Shown here piece after piece: positions 9,480 through 21,000 of a DNA stretch of 64,000 nt (position 1 is its first letter; every line of letters starts with the position of its first letter). Position numbers and translations under genes: made by a program. Where the stretch lies: contig NZ_MIET01000007.1 of the NCBI RefSeq assembly GCF_003590335.1, positions 124,001 to 188,000 of the forward strand, in the 5' to 3' direction. The stretch is from Pseudoalteromonas sp. MSK9-3. Its GTDB lineage: Bacteria; Pseudomonadota; Gammaproteobacteria; Enterobacterales; Alteromonadaceae. Under the pieces are notes generated by a model, which was not told where the DNA came from, did no database searches, and worked only from the letters and a program-made list of their open reading frames with translations.

Positions 9480-10381
9480 ATCAGCACCTCAAACTCAAGC
9501 CCTGCTAGGGCGTTATCACACAGTGCGACTTCATCGCTTGCGACTAAAATGTTTTGCGCGGGGCTGGTAAGCTCAACCTCTTCGACCCCTGCTTGGTGCA
9601 ATACCGCAAACAGCGCCGAGCGCTTAATATGTTTACCTAGCCCAGCGCGTTCTTTTAAATAAGTGGCGACTTTGTCACGTACTTGCTGCTCTACGTGGGC
9701 ATGACCAGGCCCCAGCTCTAACTTAACTTTGCCGTGTAAATTAAAGGTGCGGGTTTTGGCGGGCAATAATTGTACTCGGTCACCAATTGGTCGTATTTTT
9801 TGTGCGCTTAACACCTCTGACACTGAGTTTTGATCGCCGGCTTTTAGGCCAAAGGTGGTTTCTAATTTGCTCATTAATTCAGTAGATGGCAGCCCGTTGG
9901 GGTTTTCATTGCTTAAAATGGTGATCACTATGTGTGACGGGCTGGGGCTAGTAACAAATACATCTTTTACCCGAGGGTCAGCGCTCAAGGTGTGATATTC
10001 ATAGCTTTCTTGCGTACCTGCGGTGTTTAAGCTGTGGAATGCTTTTTGAATGCGTTGGCGCATGCGCTCGTCGGCCTCGCCAACCAAGCGCGAGACACTG
10101 TAGCGGGCACCTATGTGTTCTAAATCGGCCCCAGTGGCACTGGCCAACAAGCTTGATTTAGCAGCATCGTTAACCCGCGCCCGTAATAATGTGCTTTGAT
10201 ACGCATAAGCGTTTAATAGCTGAGTAAGTGGATCAGACTCAAGGGCTAATGCACTGGCCAGCTCGGGGTTATTGTTGATTAATGTTGTTTTTAAGGTCGT
10301 GAGGAGGTGTTCAGCGTCAAGCTGTTCAAGCACATCAGGCGCTGGCAACTTAGCTAGGTCAAGTAATTGAGATGTTGGCAT
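9476..10381 (-). CDS. Baseplate J-like protein (301 aa)
   Basis: Baseplate wedge protein of the gpJ family: 'LAKLPAPDVLEQLDAEHLL' at the N-terminus, 'LALESDPLTQLLNAYAYQSTLLRARVNDAAKSSLLA', 'LEHIGARYSVSR', 'ADERMRQRIQKAF', and 'SEVLSAQKIRPIGDRVQLLPA', ending with 'HQAGVEEVELTSP'. The frame is open back to 10465, but the extra 28 codons translate the repeat block and contain no family sequence. I therefore take ATG 10381 (MPTSQLLDL) as the start. No strong ribosome-binding site is visible. First gene of the left J-I-fibre set. Confidence 0.9.
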   Translation of the reverse strand: MPTSQLLDLAKLPAPDVLEQLDAEHLLTTLKTTLINNNPELASALALESDPLTQLLNAYAYQSTLLRARVNDAAKSSLLASATGADLEHIGARYSVSRLVGEADERMRQRIQKAFHSLNTAGTQESYEYHTLSADPRVKDVFVTSPSPSHIVITILSNENPNGLPSTELMSKLETTFGLKAGDQNSVSEVLSAQKIRPIGDRVQLLPAKTRTFNLHGKVKLELGPGHAHVEQQVRDKVATYLKERAGLGKHIKRSALFAVLHQAGVEEVELTSPAQNILVASDEVALCDNALAGLEFEVLI

Positions 10382-10420
10382 AAGAAACGTCTTTGAAAAT
10401 GAAAAAGAAGATGGGTGTGC

Positions 10421-10968
10421 GGCGTAATATAGGCGCGGCGTAAAGTAATACATGCGCGGCGTCATACAGGCGCGGCATAAAGCCGCGCCTACGGGATTAT
10501 TTACACCTTACTGGTAGCCTAGATTTTATCTTTCGCTTTGAAAATCGTTTTAAAAATACGTGCGCGGCATAAAGCCCCGCCTACGGGGTTATTTACACCT
10601 TGCTGGTAGGCGAGATTTTATATCTCGCTTTGAAAGTCGCTTTGAGAATACGTGCGCGGTGTAATACATGCGCTGCATAAAGCCCCGCCCACGAGATTAT
10701 TTGCACCTTGCTGGTAGGCGAGATTTTATAGCTCGCTTTGAAAATCGCTTTGAAAATACGTGCGCAGCGTAATACATGCGCGGCATAAAGCCGCGCCTAC
10801 GGGGTTATTTACACCTTGCTGGTAGGCGAGATTTTATATCTCGCTTTGAAAGCCGCTTTAAAAATATATGCGCGGCGTAATACATGCGCGGCATAAAGCC
10901 CCGCCTACGGGGTTAATTTGAAAACACAGCGCGGCGTAAAGCCGCGCCTACGGGGTTATTTGAAAGCC
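10421..10968. repeat. Tandem two-hairpin intergenic repeats, block 2 (six units)
   Basis: Six copies of a GCGCGGC-RTAAA-GCCGCGC (or GCCCCGC) hairpin followed by CTACGGGG, starting near 10470, 10562, 10670, 10779, 10886 and 10929. The first four are each followed by a second element, 'TAGGCGAGATTTTATATCTCGC' or a variant of it. The architecture matches block 1 at 1-945, but stem bases differ in a pair-preserving way (GAC/GTC becomes GGC/GCC; GAGG/CCTC becomes GAGAT/ATCTC). The block fills the whole gap between the J gene start and the lone fibre-module gene. I see no gene or clear promoter in it. Confidence 0.9.
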
Positions 10969-10970
10969 GC

Positions 10971-11801
10971 CTACGTTATCGCGTCGTAAAAATATAAGGC
11001 AACACTGTTTGGCTGCAAAATGTCGGCATTGCTAATGCTGCTTTTCGCTGTATCAAGGGCCATTGCAGACGTTGTGGTATACCATTGTTCGCCATGCTTA
11101 TAAGCACAAAATTCAGGACCTTTGTCGCGGGCTTTTTGGGTTAAATTAAATCGCAGCCCTGAGCCGTCGGGTATATAATTTGGATTTATTTGCCCCATCA
11201 CACCTTTGGGAAAGGTCGCTACAATATGGTCGATATGACCTATAATATCGACATACGGCATCACATCAAATTCATCGGTTTCAAAGGCGGTGGTCATAAT
11301 AATTTGCGCCTCTATGTGCTGTGCATTACCCGTGCTAAACCATTGTGTGGTGTTATTATTAGGGTTTATAAGAGCAATATGCTCCCCGCCACTTACTGCA
11401 CACTGGTTCACTTTTATCCACGTATTTAGCGCATGGCCCCCTGCAAAAGTGGTCATGTTTACCTCAGATTGACCCGTTGGCACACTCACGTCTAAAAACT
11501 TGATCCATACCGTTTCGCAGCTCTGCGCTGTGGGCGAAAAATAGTGCGCTCGGTTGTACAAGGGCTTATTTTGCGTCAACGGGTTGTTGGTAGCAGGTAC
11601 CACCAGGCTATCAATCACAATTTCACTGCTTGACGCGTGACATTGGCCGGTATTTATTAACGTAAATGGAATGGTCATTAACGTCTGCTGTGCAGCATCG
11701 GCTGGCACGCGCTGAAGAGATACTTTGTCCATGAGGGTTCCTACAAAGGGGGCAATCGCACTGCGTTGCGTATGCATCATAGCGATGTGGTTCAAGGTCA
11801 T
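10971..11801 (-). CDS. Lone tail-fibre module / possible fibre remnant (276 aa)
   Basis: The C-terminal half is related to the large fibre at 49717-52647. Both contain the pattern 'EFD..P.VDIIG....I.ATFP.GV.GQ', followed some 45 residues later by 'GE.W...TSA'. The N-terminal part is beta-rich and Thr/Asn-rich. It lacks the coiled coil that begins the 976-residue fibre and lacks any collar domain, so by itself it has no visible means of attachment to a tail. I took ATG 11801 as the start; the frame stays open to a TTG at 11834. It could be a free-standing fibre-tip protein or the 3' remnant of a fibre gene cut off when the NRPS region arrived. It is the first tail gene left of the NRPS. Confidence 0.55.
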   Translation of the reverse strand: MTLNHIAMMHTQRSAIAPFVGTLMDKVSLQRVPADAAQQTLMTIPFTLINTGQCHASSSEIVIDSLVVPATNNPLTQNKPLYNRAHYFSPTAQSCETVWIKFLDVSVPTGQSEVNMTTFAGGHALNTWIKVNQCAVSGGEHIALINPNNNTTQWFSTGNAQHIEAQIIMTTAFETDEFDVMPYVDIIGHIDHIVATFPKGVMGQINPNYIPDGSGLRFNLTQKARDKGPEFCAYKHGEQWYTTTSAMALDTAKSSISNADILQPNSVALYFYDAIT

Positions 11802-11984
11802 GTTATGAAAACTCTGACCGTGTATGTAATACAATGGGGTTGGCGCTCAATTATGGACTTATGATAGCAACAATGTAGGGTAATAAACGGTCAAACCTGC
11901 CCTACCATGCAATAAACCTCGTTTTCCTCAATAAAAACGTGTGCGTAAACGTTACACACACGCTGTAATCATGTCACAAAGATT

Positions 11985-12006
11985 GCTCACCTTTTAAGTG
12001 GTGAGC
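11985..12006 (-). terminator. Stem-loop across the NRPS stop codon
   Basis: GCTCACC (11985-11991) pairs with GGTGAGC (12000-12006) across an 8-nt loop containing the TAA stop of the second NRPS gene. No T-run follows on the minus strand, so it may stabilise the 3' end or act with Rho rather than be a strong intrinsic terminator. A second inverted repeat (GTAGGG / CCCTAC, about 11876-11906) lies just downstream. Confidence 0.4.
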
Positions 12007-15000
12007 GTCGGTTCTATCTTGCTAAATGAGTTCATTGCAGCAGCAATCTTTTTCACCGCATCGGAGTTTGAAAACACATCATGGTGGCTACACTCTATAG
12101 GCTCAATGATCAGGTTATCGACTACGGCATAATCTGATAAGTGGTTATCGTGTGTCGCTAAGTAATATTGCTCGACCGCGGCAAATACGTCACCGTGCGA
12201 CTGCTCACAATGACTTTGCTCAGCGCTATGTTGCGCCTTAAATAAGTACGCATGTGCAGGTAACTCCACGCGTGCCTTATTAGGCGTATACATATAGTTT
12301 ATATCGCCTTGTAACTGCTGATCTTTTAGCAAAGAGTGTAACGCCTCTGAGTGATTTATAGCCGCTGAGTAATTCAAATAGCAATCTACCAATATAACTT
12401 GCTCAACCTGCTCCCCAATCACCGCCAACTGCTTAATGATCTCCAGTGCGAGCACCCCTCCAAAGCTCCATCCCATAACGCGATATGGCCCCTGCGGCTG
12501 CACTGTTTTCATCATCGCAATATGGCTTATTGCAAGCTGTTGAAAGTCAATGGCCTTAAAGTGCGTGTTATCAGGCATTGCGGCATGTAAGTAATTATTA
12601 AATAACACGAGCTGAGTGTGCGCTAAGCTTGGCACCAAATGTGTTTGGTAGCTTTCACTGCCCCCTTGTGCGGGTGGCAATATAAACCAAGGATCGCTGG
12701 CGTCAGGGTTATAGATTTCAAACGGCACATAGTCTTTGCTATCAATCGGTGAACGCAGCGCCGCTATAGTGGGTAAATTAAACTGCTGCACCAGCTTGGT
12801 TAAACAGTGGCATATGCCATCGGCCAGTGTTTGGGCAATCTGCGGGGCAAGCTTTGACTCAATACTAAACTGCAATTGACCTTGAACAATGGCCCCATTA
12901 AATGCTAACTCATGAGGCGACTGGTTGCTGCTATGGCTGTTTTCACCACTAAATTGCGACATTATCTGCCACGGTAAATCAGCTTGCTTACTTAATTGGC
13001 CCAAGTAATTAAAACCAATTTGAGGTAGATTGTGGGTATTGTGTAACCTCGACGCCAGTAACGCATAGCCAACGCCATTGTTTGGGATCCGCCCTAATAG
13101 CTCTTTGGCAAACAAACAAGTCCGTGTTATATCCACGTCATTATGCTGCGTGTACACCTGTAACAGCACCGGGTAATAACTGGTAAACCATCCCACTGTG
13201 CGACTCACATCTAGCTCATCAAAAATGGCCTCTCTGCCATGCCCCTCTAAACAAATACCTTGCATTGTGTGACCAAACTGCTCAAACAATGCTATTGCAA
13301 AACAACTCAGCAGTAATTCATGTACTTGACCCAAGCCCGCTTTATTCGCCACAGTGAGTAACGCTTTCGTACTATCAACCGACAACTGCCCCGTGCCTAC
13401 TGATGCAGGGCTAATGTGGGCACTGTGATTAACTGGGTGTAAACAATTTAAAACTTGCTGCCAATAGCCGACTTCTTGCGGGTAACGCTGCGCATAGCCC
13501 TGACACTTCTGCACCCACTGCCGATAACTTGATGTTTTTTCAGGGAGTGTGTCATTTTGAAAACGCGCTTGAATATCATCCGTGATTATTCGCCAAGAAA
13601 CCGCATCAATGAGTAAATGATGGCAGGCAACATAAAATCGGCTAAAGCCATCATCAATGCCCGTAATATAGCCAAAACGTACCAAGGGCCCCTGCGTAAT
13701 ATCAAACTCTGCTTGCCACTGTGTGAGTTTACTGTGCAATACTTCGTCGCTCATGTGCCGAGCATCTAATAAATTAACTCGGTTCACTGCTGAACTGTTG
13801 TACACCTGCGTCATGGCACCTGAGCCTGTTTTTTCAAACGTCACTCGTAATATGTCATGCTGGCAAACCACATCATCTATACATGCTTGAATATGCGCAA
13901 TTTCAGCGCATGGCACACGCAGCAAGAACGATTGGTTCCAATGATTTGGGGCTTTTATATAGCCCATATCGCATTGGCTAAAGAACCAGTTTTGAATGGC
14001 TGATAGCGCAAATGCTCCCGTTAAGTTGCCTTGTTCTGCCTCTATGTCTTGACGCTTACCTTGCTGCTCTAATAACGTACTTTGTGCTGCAACGGTGCGA
14101 TGAGTAAAAATATCTTTTACCGACAACTGATACCCTAAACGCTTTATTCTGGCACTTAATTGAATACTTAAAATGGAGTCTCCTCCCACCATAAAAAAGT
14201 CATCTAAAATACTCAACGAGGTGCTCGACAATAAGCTCAACCATGCTGCCATTACGCTCTGCTGCATGGGCGTGGTTGCTGGCACGATTTGATTGTGTGA
14301 GATGTGTGGCTCAGGGAGTTTTGCTACATCGAGCTTCCCATTTAAGGTCAAGGGCATGTGCGTCATGTGTACTAATACAGATGGGTGCATATACACTGGC
14401 AATCGCTGCTTGAGCTGTGCAAATGTGCTTGCTTCATCAAGGGGCTCTGGTGCCACATAATAGCTCACTAACAACTCAGATTCATTATGATGATGCACAC
14501 AGGTATGGGTGTTTACCACTGTCTCAAGTGTACACAGCGCCTGATTTATTTCTTCAAGTTCAATGCGCTGCCCCCTGAGCTTAACTTGCCCGTCGCGCCG
14601 CCCAAAAAACTCTATATTACCGGATTTATTTATTCGCCCTAAATCACCTGTTCTATACGCTCTGGCAAATTGTGTGGCGCGCTCTTGCGGCGCATAACAG
14701 GCCGCTAACGGATTACCAATAAAACTCATGTTGGTTTGCTGTGGCAAATTTAAGTACCCGCGCGACAACGCTGGCCCCGATATAACAATTTCGCCAACAC
14801 AGCCCGCAGGCAATGGTTTAAGCTCATCGTCCAATATATAAATATGATTGCTTAATAATGGTTTACCAATCGAGGCGAGCTCGCCCTGTGCAATTGCTTT
14901 GTAGGTTGACGTAATGGCGCATTCTGTGACCCCATATTCAACAAATATATTGGCATAAGAAAATGCCTTTAATGCGGCATAGGAGGCTTTGTCGGCACCA

Positions 15001-18000
15001 TAAATTAGGCATTTTAAATTAGGGAAATGCTGAGGGTCTAAACTATCGAGTACCGACGCAGCAACAATTAAATGCGTAACTTGCTCTAATTGAGTCGATG
15101 TAAAATCAACCCCATCAGTTACCAGCAGAGCGCCGCCTTGGCACCATGCTCCATAAATAATAGCAATCGAGGCATCAAATGCTGGTGAGATCCCCATATA
15201 AAATACCGCATCACCATTTAACTGATAGTTTTTCGCTTGTTCACCAAGGGTATAGTTTATTTGGCTATGTTCAATCATTACCCCTTTGGGCTGCCCTGTT
15301 GTTCCTGAGGTATAAATCACATACGCAAGGTCATTAACTGACAAGTTCAAATTGAGCGCCTGCGCAGGTAAGTGAGTATAGTCACATTCATCGACACAGA
15401 TCACCGCAGCCACGGCAGTGTCGGTGAGTGTATTGGCATATCGTCGTTGTGTTAACACCAGGCAGCTTTGTGTATCCGATAAAATATATGCAACTCTTTC
15501 AGGGGGGTTTCTAACATCAATAGGCACAAACGCAGCCCCCGCTTTTAAGCTTGCCAGCTGAGATAGCAGTAAATCATGACAACCCTCCATTAAAATCGCC
15601 ACCAGCGGGCTGCCTTGCGTGTCTTTGTTTAATTGGGCTTGCTGCCAACTGTGGTGGCTGCGAATAAAGCGCGCTAACTTATTGGCTTGTTCATCAAGCT
15701 GTTGGTAGCTTAACGTATCATGGTCTGTAATGAGTGCTGGTGCCTGTGGGGTTATGGCCGCTCTATGGCTAAACTGCTGCTCTAACCGTACACTCGAGTT
15801 ATGAGGCAAGGCAGGAAAATCTGCCACTAAGGTCTGTATCGCCGCGCTATCTAACACACTGTAGTCTTTTATGGCTTGACTCGTACTTTGTATGATCTGC
15901 TCTAACACATACACATAGTGCGCCAGCATATGGGTGATCCGCTCTTGCTCAAACAATGCGGTGGCATAGTTCATAGTACACACCAGTTTGCCTTGATGAT
16001 TTGCCACCACCACTGATAGGTCATATTTAGCAAATGGTTGGTCGAGCTTCGATTGTTCATGACGATACCAGTGGGCATCAACGGCAGACTCACCAAAGTT
16101 CTGCTGCGCAAACATCAATTGAAAAATAGGATGCCGACTGCCGTCTTGTGGTAAGTTTAAGCGTTCGACCACCGCTTCAAAAGGCACATCTTGATGATCT
16201 TGGGCGGCACTGCTAACGTGCGCAACCGCTGTGAGTAATTCATCAAAGGTGTCTTGCTTATTCACACTCACCCGCAACGTCAGGGTATTTACAAAAAAGC
16301 CCACCAGTTGATCGATGCCATGAATGTGTCGATTGGCTACTGGTGTGCCCAGCACAATGTCACTCTGCCCTGTGTATTTATGCAATAGCACATAATATGC
16401 CGCGAGCATTAGGGTATTGAGCGATACCCCTTTTGCCTTTGCCATCTCAATGAGTGTTTTACTGGTTGCAATGTCCAGCTCCCGACTAACATGCGCGCCG
16501 GCAAAGTTAAGCTGACTCGGACGAGGCTTATCAGCAAACAGCTGTAAGGTAGGCAACGCATGTAACTGCGTTTGCCAATAACTAAGCTGACGTTCTGACT
16601 CGCCCTCTGCTAAATACGCCCTTTGCCACACGGCAAAATCTTTATATTGCAACTTGAGCGTAGGCACCGATAACCGTTCTGCCGATTCAAAGTGACAATA
16701 ATGCTGATTTAACTCGTGCATAAATAACTCAATGCTCCAGCCATCAAACGCAATATGGTGAATATTAATCAGTAAATACGTCGACGTTTTGCCTTCAACA
16801 ATATAAGCCTGAAGGGGGATCTGCTGTGTTAAATCAAAGTCTGATTGCCATAAGGTTGCCAACTGAGCCTCACTCGGTTCCCCTTCTACCAGCACCCGCT
16901 TTAGCATAAACACAGTTTCTGGCTGCACATCTTGATAAAACCCGCTGCTGTCTTCTTTAATGCAGGTTCTTAACACTTGATGCCGAACCAAAATGGCGCG
17001 GATCGCCAATTCAATACAATGCTGATCAGCATCATTACTGAGGTTCAACAAAATCGGAATTTGGTACGCCGATGAATGACTATCAAATTGCTCTATAAAC
17101 CAAAGTCGTTGCTGCGCATACGACAGCGGGTAGCGACGGGTATTTGCAGGTAAAATTCGTACAGCCTGACGCCCTAAGCCATGCTCAATCAAGGTGCGGA
17201 TCTGGTTATGTTCAAACAAATCAAGTATCGACAATTCAATATCAAGTTGCTGACGAACTTTGTTTATTAAGTGAATCGCCAATATTGAGTTACCACCGAG
17301 CATGAAAAAGTCATCGGTTATCCCCACTTGCTCAACCGTGAGTACCTCTTGCCAAATTGCACACAGTGTTTTTTCAAGTTCAGAAGCCGGAGGAACATAT
17401 TCATAAACGGTAAACTCAGGCGTAGGCAACACGTTTCGGTCTAATTTGCCGTTCGCTGATAGGGTAAACTTGTCTATTTGTACAAACGCAGCGGGGATCA
17501 TATGTTCGGGTAGCTTGTTACGTAAATGCTGGCGTAACAGGGCTGAATCAAGTGGTTCAGAGGCCACAAAATACGCGGTTAAATAGTCTTGTTGATTCAC
17601 TTTGCACACCATAACAACAACGTGTGAAATTGTGGCAAGTTCACTCATTAGCGCTTCAATTTCACCCGTTTCAACGCGGTGACCATTAATTTTTACTTGG
17701 AAGTCGGAGCGGCCTAAAAATTGAATATTGCCGTCGTCATGCATAAACGCCAAGTCGCCCGTTTTATACAAGCGATTAAACCCGCGCTCTGTATCGCTTT
17801 GCGTCGCAAACGGATTATTGATGAAGCGCTCCTCGGTCAGCGCTGCACGATTTAAATACCCTCGTGCAAGTCCTGCTCCGCCAATGAATAATTCGCCTAC
17901 CACGCCTTTTGGCACTGGCTGTAGGTTTTCATCCAATAAATAACATTTTTCATTGGCAAGAGGTCGGCCAATTAACGCGGCATTATTGGTTTGAGAACAA

Positions 18001-21000
18001 TCATATGCACAGCTCCATATCACAGTTTCGGTTGGCCCATAGACATTAATCACACGCCCAAATGTGGTTTGTAATTTTGACAACAAGTCCATATCTAATG
18101 CTTCACCCCCTACCAAACACGTGATGTGTGGCAGACTGATCCCCGTTAGCATAGGTAATAGTGTGCGGTACACCGACGGCGTTTGCTGGATAAGCGTTAA
18201 TGTGGTGTCTGTTTTTAACGTACTCACCGCAGCGTCTAACTGACAAAGGGTGACTGTGCCCCCTCTTAATAACGGCATTCCATACTCTAAACCGAAAATA
18301 TCAAAGGTGAAGGTTGTCAACGACAGCATGTTCGCACTGGTGATATTCATTTCAAAATGCGTTAAAAAGTCGACAAAAGCACCGTGTTCAATCATGACCC
18401 CTTTGGGTTTACCGGTTGTCCCTGAGGTATAAATCACATAGGCCAGATCAGCAGAACTCACAGGATAATCACAATAAGGCGTAAAGTTATCAGCAAGCGT
18501 ACATTGGTTGACCTCAATATACGTCAGTGGCAACGTCCACTCTTCACCCTCTTTGCCATTCTTTTTTGCATCAACACAGATCAACTTAGCCTGTGTGTCT
18601 TGTACAATAAACTCAAGCCGCGCTTGTGGGTAATCTACCCCCACTGGCACGTAAGCTGCCCCCGCTTTTAAGATCCCCACTATCGCAATAAGTAAATCTA
18701 GGCTGCGTGTCATGCGCACTAAAACCAGTTCACCTTGCGCCACGTTATGCACCTGACGCAAAGTGTGTGCAAAATACGAAGCCGACTCAGCAAGCTGCTG
18801 ATAAGTTAATGATTCATCGTTATATACCGCTGCAATACTGTGCGCTTTAGCGCTGGCCATTGCGTCAAATTCGTGCACAAATGTACTGGGTTTAGAGCCG
18901 GTATCGGTTTTATTAAGCGCGTAGGTCAGATGGTGCTGTTGCTCGGTACTGAGCAAACTAAAGTCGGCTAAACGCTGCTGAGGGTACGCAGTAATACTGG
19001 ATAATAACTCTTGATAATGCGACAAAAACTGTTCAATACTTGCTTGAGTGAATAAAGCCGTCGCCCAGTTCATTGCCAATGTCAATTGTTCGCCGTGACG
19101 GCTGACATATAACGACATATCTTGTTTGGCAACGTGATAATACGGCGCTAAGTCAACGTGTTCAAATCCCGCATTTTGCGCCGCAGCCTCTTGGCCTGAG
19201 AACTCATCAATCGAAAACATAACTTGATAAATTGGGTGACGAGAGCTGTCTCGTGACACCGACAAATCATCCACTATTTGTTCAAAAGGAACATCCTGAT
19301 TGTGCTGAGCCTGCTCTACCGTTTTAGTGACTTGTGCTAGCAACGCCAAAAACGATGCAGACCCATCAACGTGCGTGCGCAGAGGCACTGTATTAACAAA
19401 AAGCCCAATTAGCTCTAACACATCAGGATGGTGACGGTTCGCCATGGGTGTGCCAACTATGATATCATTTTGCCCTGAATATTTACTCAATAAGACATTG
19501 AATACCGTCAACATAATGCTAAATAAACTACACCCTTGCTGCTGCGCTAACGTGGTTAATTGATGGGACAAATCGCTATCAAGTGCAATAACCAGGTTAT
19601 CTCCTTGGTATTGAAATTTAGCCGGGCGACTGCCTTTCGTTGGCAGTCTAAGCGTTTCATACCCTGAGAGCTTATCTGACCAATAATCTCGCTGCTGTTG
19701 AAATTCCGCAGAGTCTAAAAATTGTCGCTGCCAATCGGCAAAATCACCATATTGGATAGGTAACGCATCAAGCGTGATTGATTTTTGCTGTTTGGCTTGC
19801 TCGTAGCAGGTTAACAACTCTTGAAAGAAGCGCCCCGTACTCCAACCATCAAAGGCAATGTGATGAAAGTTAATTAATAAATAGGTGCTTTTTTCTGCCT
19901 GCCCTTCTACTGCATAGCATACGGACCGTATTGGTAAATCGCTTTCTAAATCAAAAATATAATTAATATCTTGATGCACGCGGCTTTCAAAGCCATCTGG
20001 ACTTAGTTTGACCTGTTCAAGTACAAAGTGCGACTCAGGCATAACGACCTGAACCTGTTCATCATTGACTCTTTTTACAATACTGCGTAACACTTCATGG
20101 CGCTGAACGACGGCCATTAACGCTGCTTCTAAATGCGTGATGTTACACTGCGTGAGCCGCAGCAATAACGGGATGTTAAACGCATTTGTACCTTGTTCAT
20201 ATTCATGAACAAACCATAAGCGCTGCTGAGAAAATGACAAAGGTGCATGCGCCTGTTCACGCTTGGGAATGCGACGACGCGCCACATTACCATGCTGTGC
20301 TAACACGGCGGATATGGTTTTCGCTTTAAATAACAGCGCAAGTGGGATCTGTAACTTTAATGCTTGTGACATACTTTGGCAGAGCGAAATAGCCAAAATT
20401 GAATTGCCACCGAGTTTAAAAAAGTCATCGTGTATGCCCACACGATCTAATTTGAGCGCTGCCGCCCAAATTTGCGCCACAATAATTTCTTGTTCTGACT
20501 TTGGAGCCTGATATTGCTCAGAGGAAAACTCTGGTGGCTTAAGGGCTTTACGGTCGAGCTTACCATTGGCAGAAAGAGGGAACTGCGTCATATGCACAAA
20601 GACTTTTGGCACCATATAATCGGGTAGGTTTTGCTCAAGCATGCGCCCTAGTTGCTCATCGCTGATCGGGACTTCACTGACATAATATCCCACCAAAACC
20701 TGATCATCACAGCGCGCAACAACACTCACCAATGCCTGTAAAACCTGCGGGTGCTGGCACAACTGCACTTCTATTTCAGACAATTCAATACGCAGGCCAT
20801 GTAATTTAACCTGAAAGTCACTGCGCCCGATATACAGCAACTCGCCGTCTTGATTAAACTTAACCTTATCGCCGGTTTTATACATGCGATGGGCACCAAA
20901 GATCTCGGTGCTGGGATCAAAATACGGGTTCGCTAAAAAGCGTGTGTGTGTTAATTCGTCGCGATTTAAATACCCCTTCGCAACACCCGTACCCGCAATG

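Noticed and set aside
10382-10465. N-terminal extension of the J-like protein
   Set aside because: The extra 28 codons read through the repeat block, and the gpJ-family sequence begins only at the ATG at 10381.
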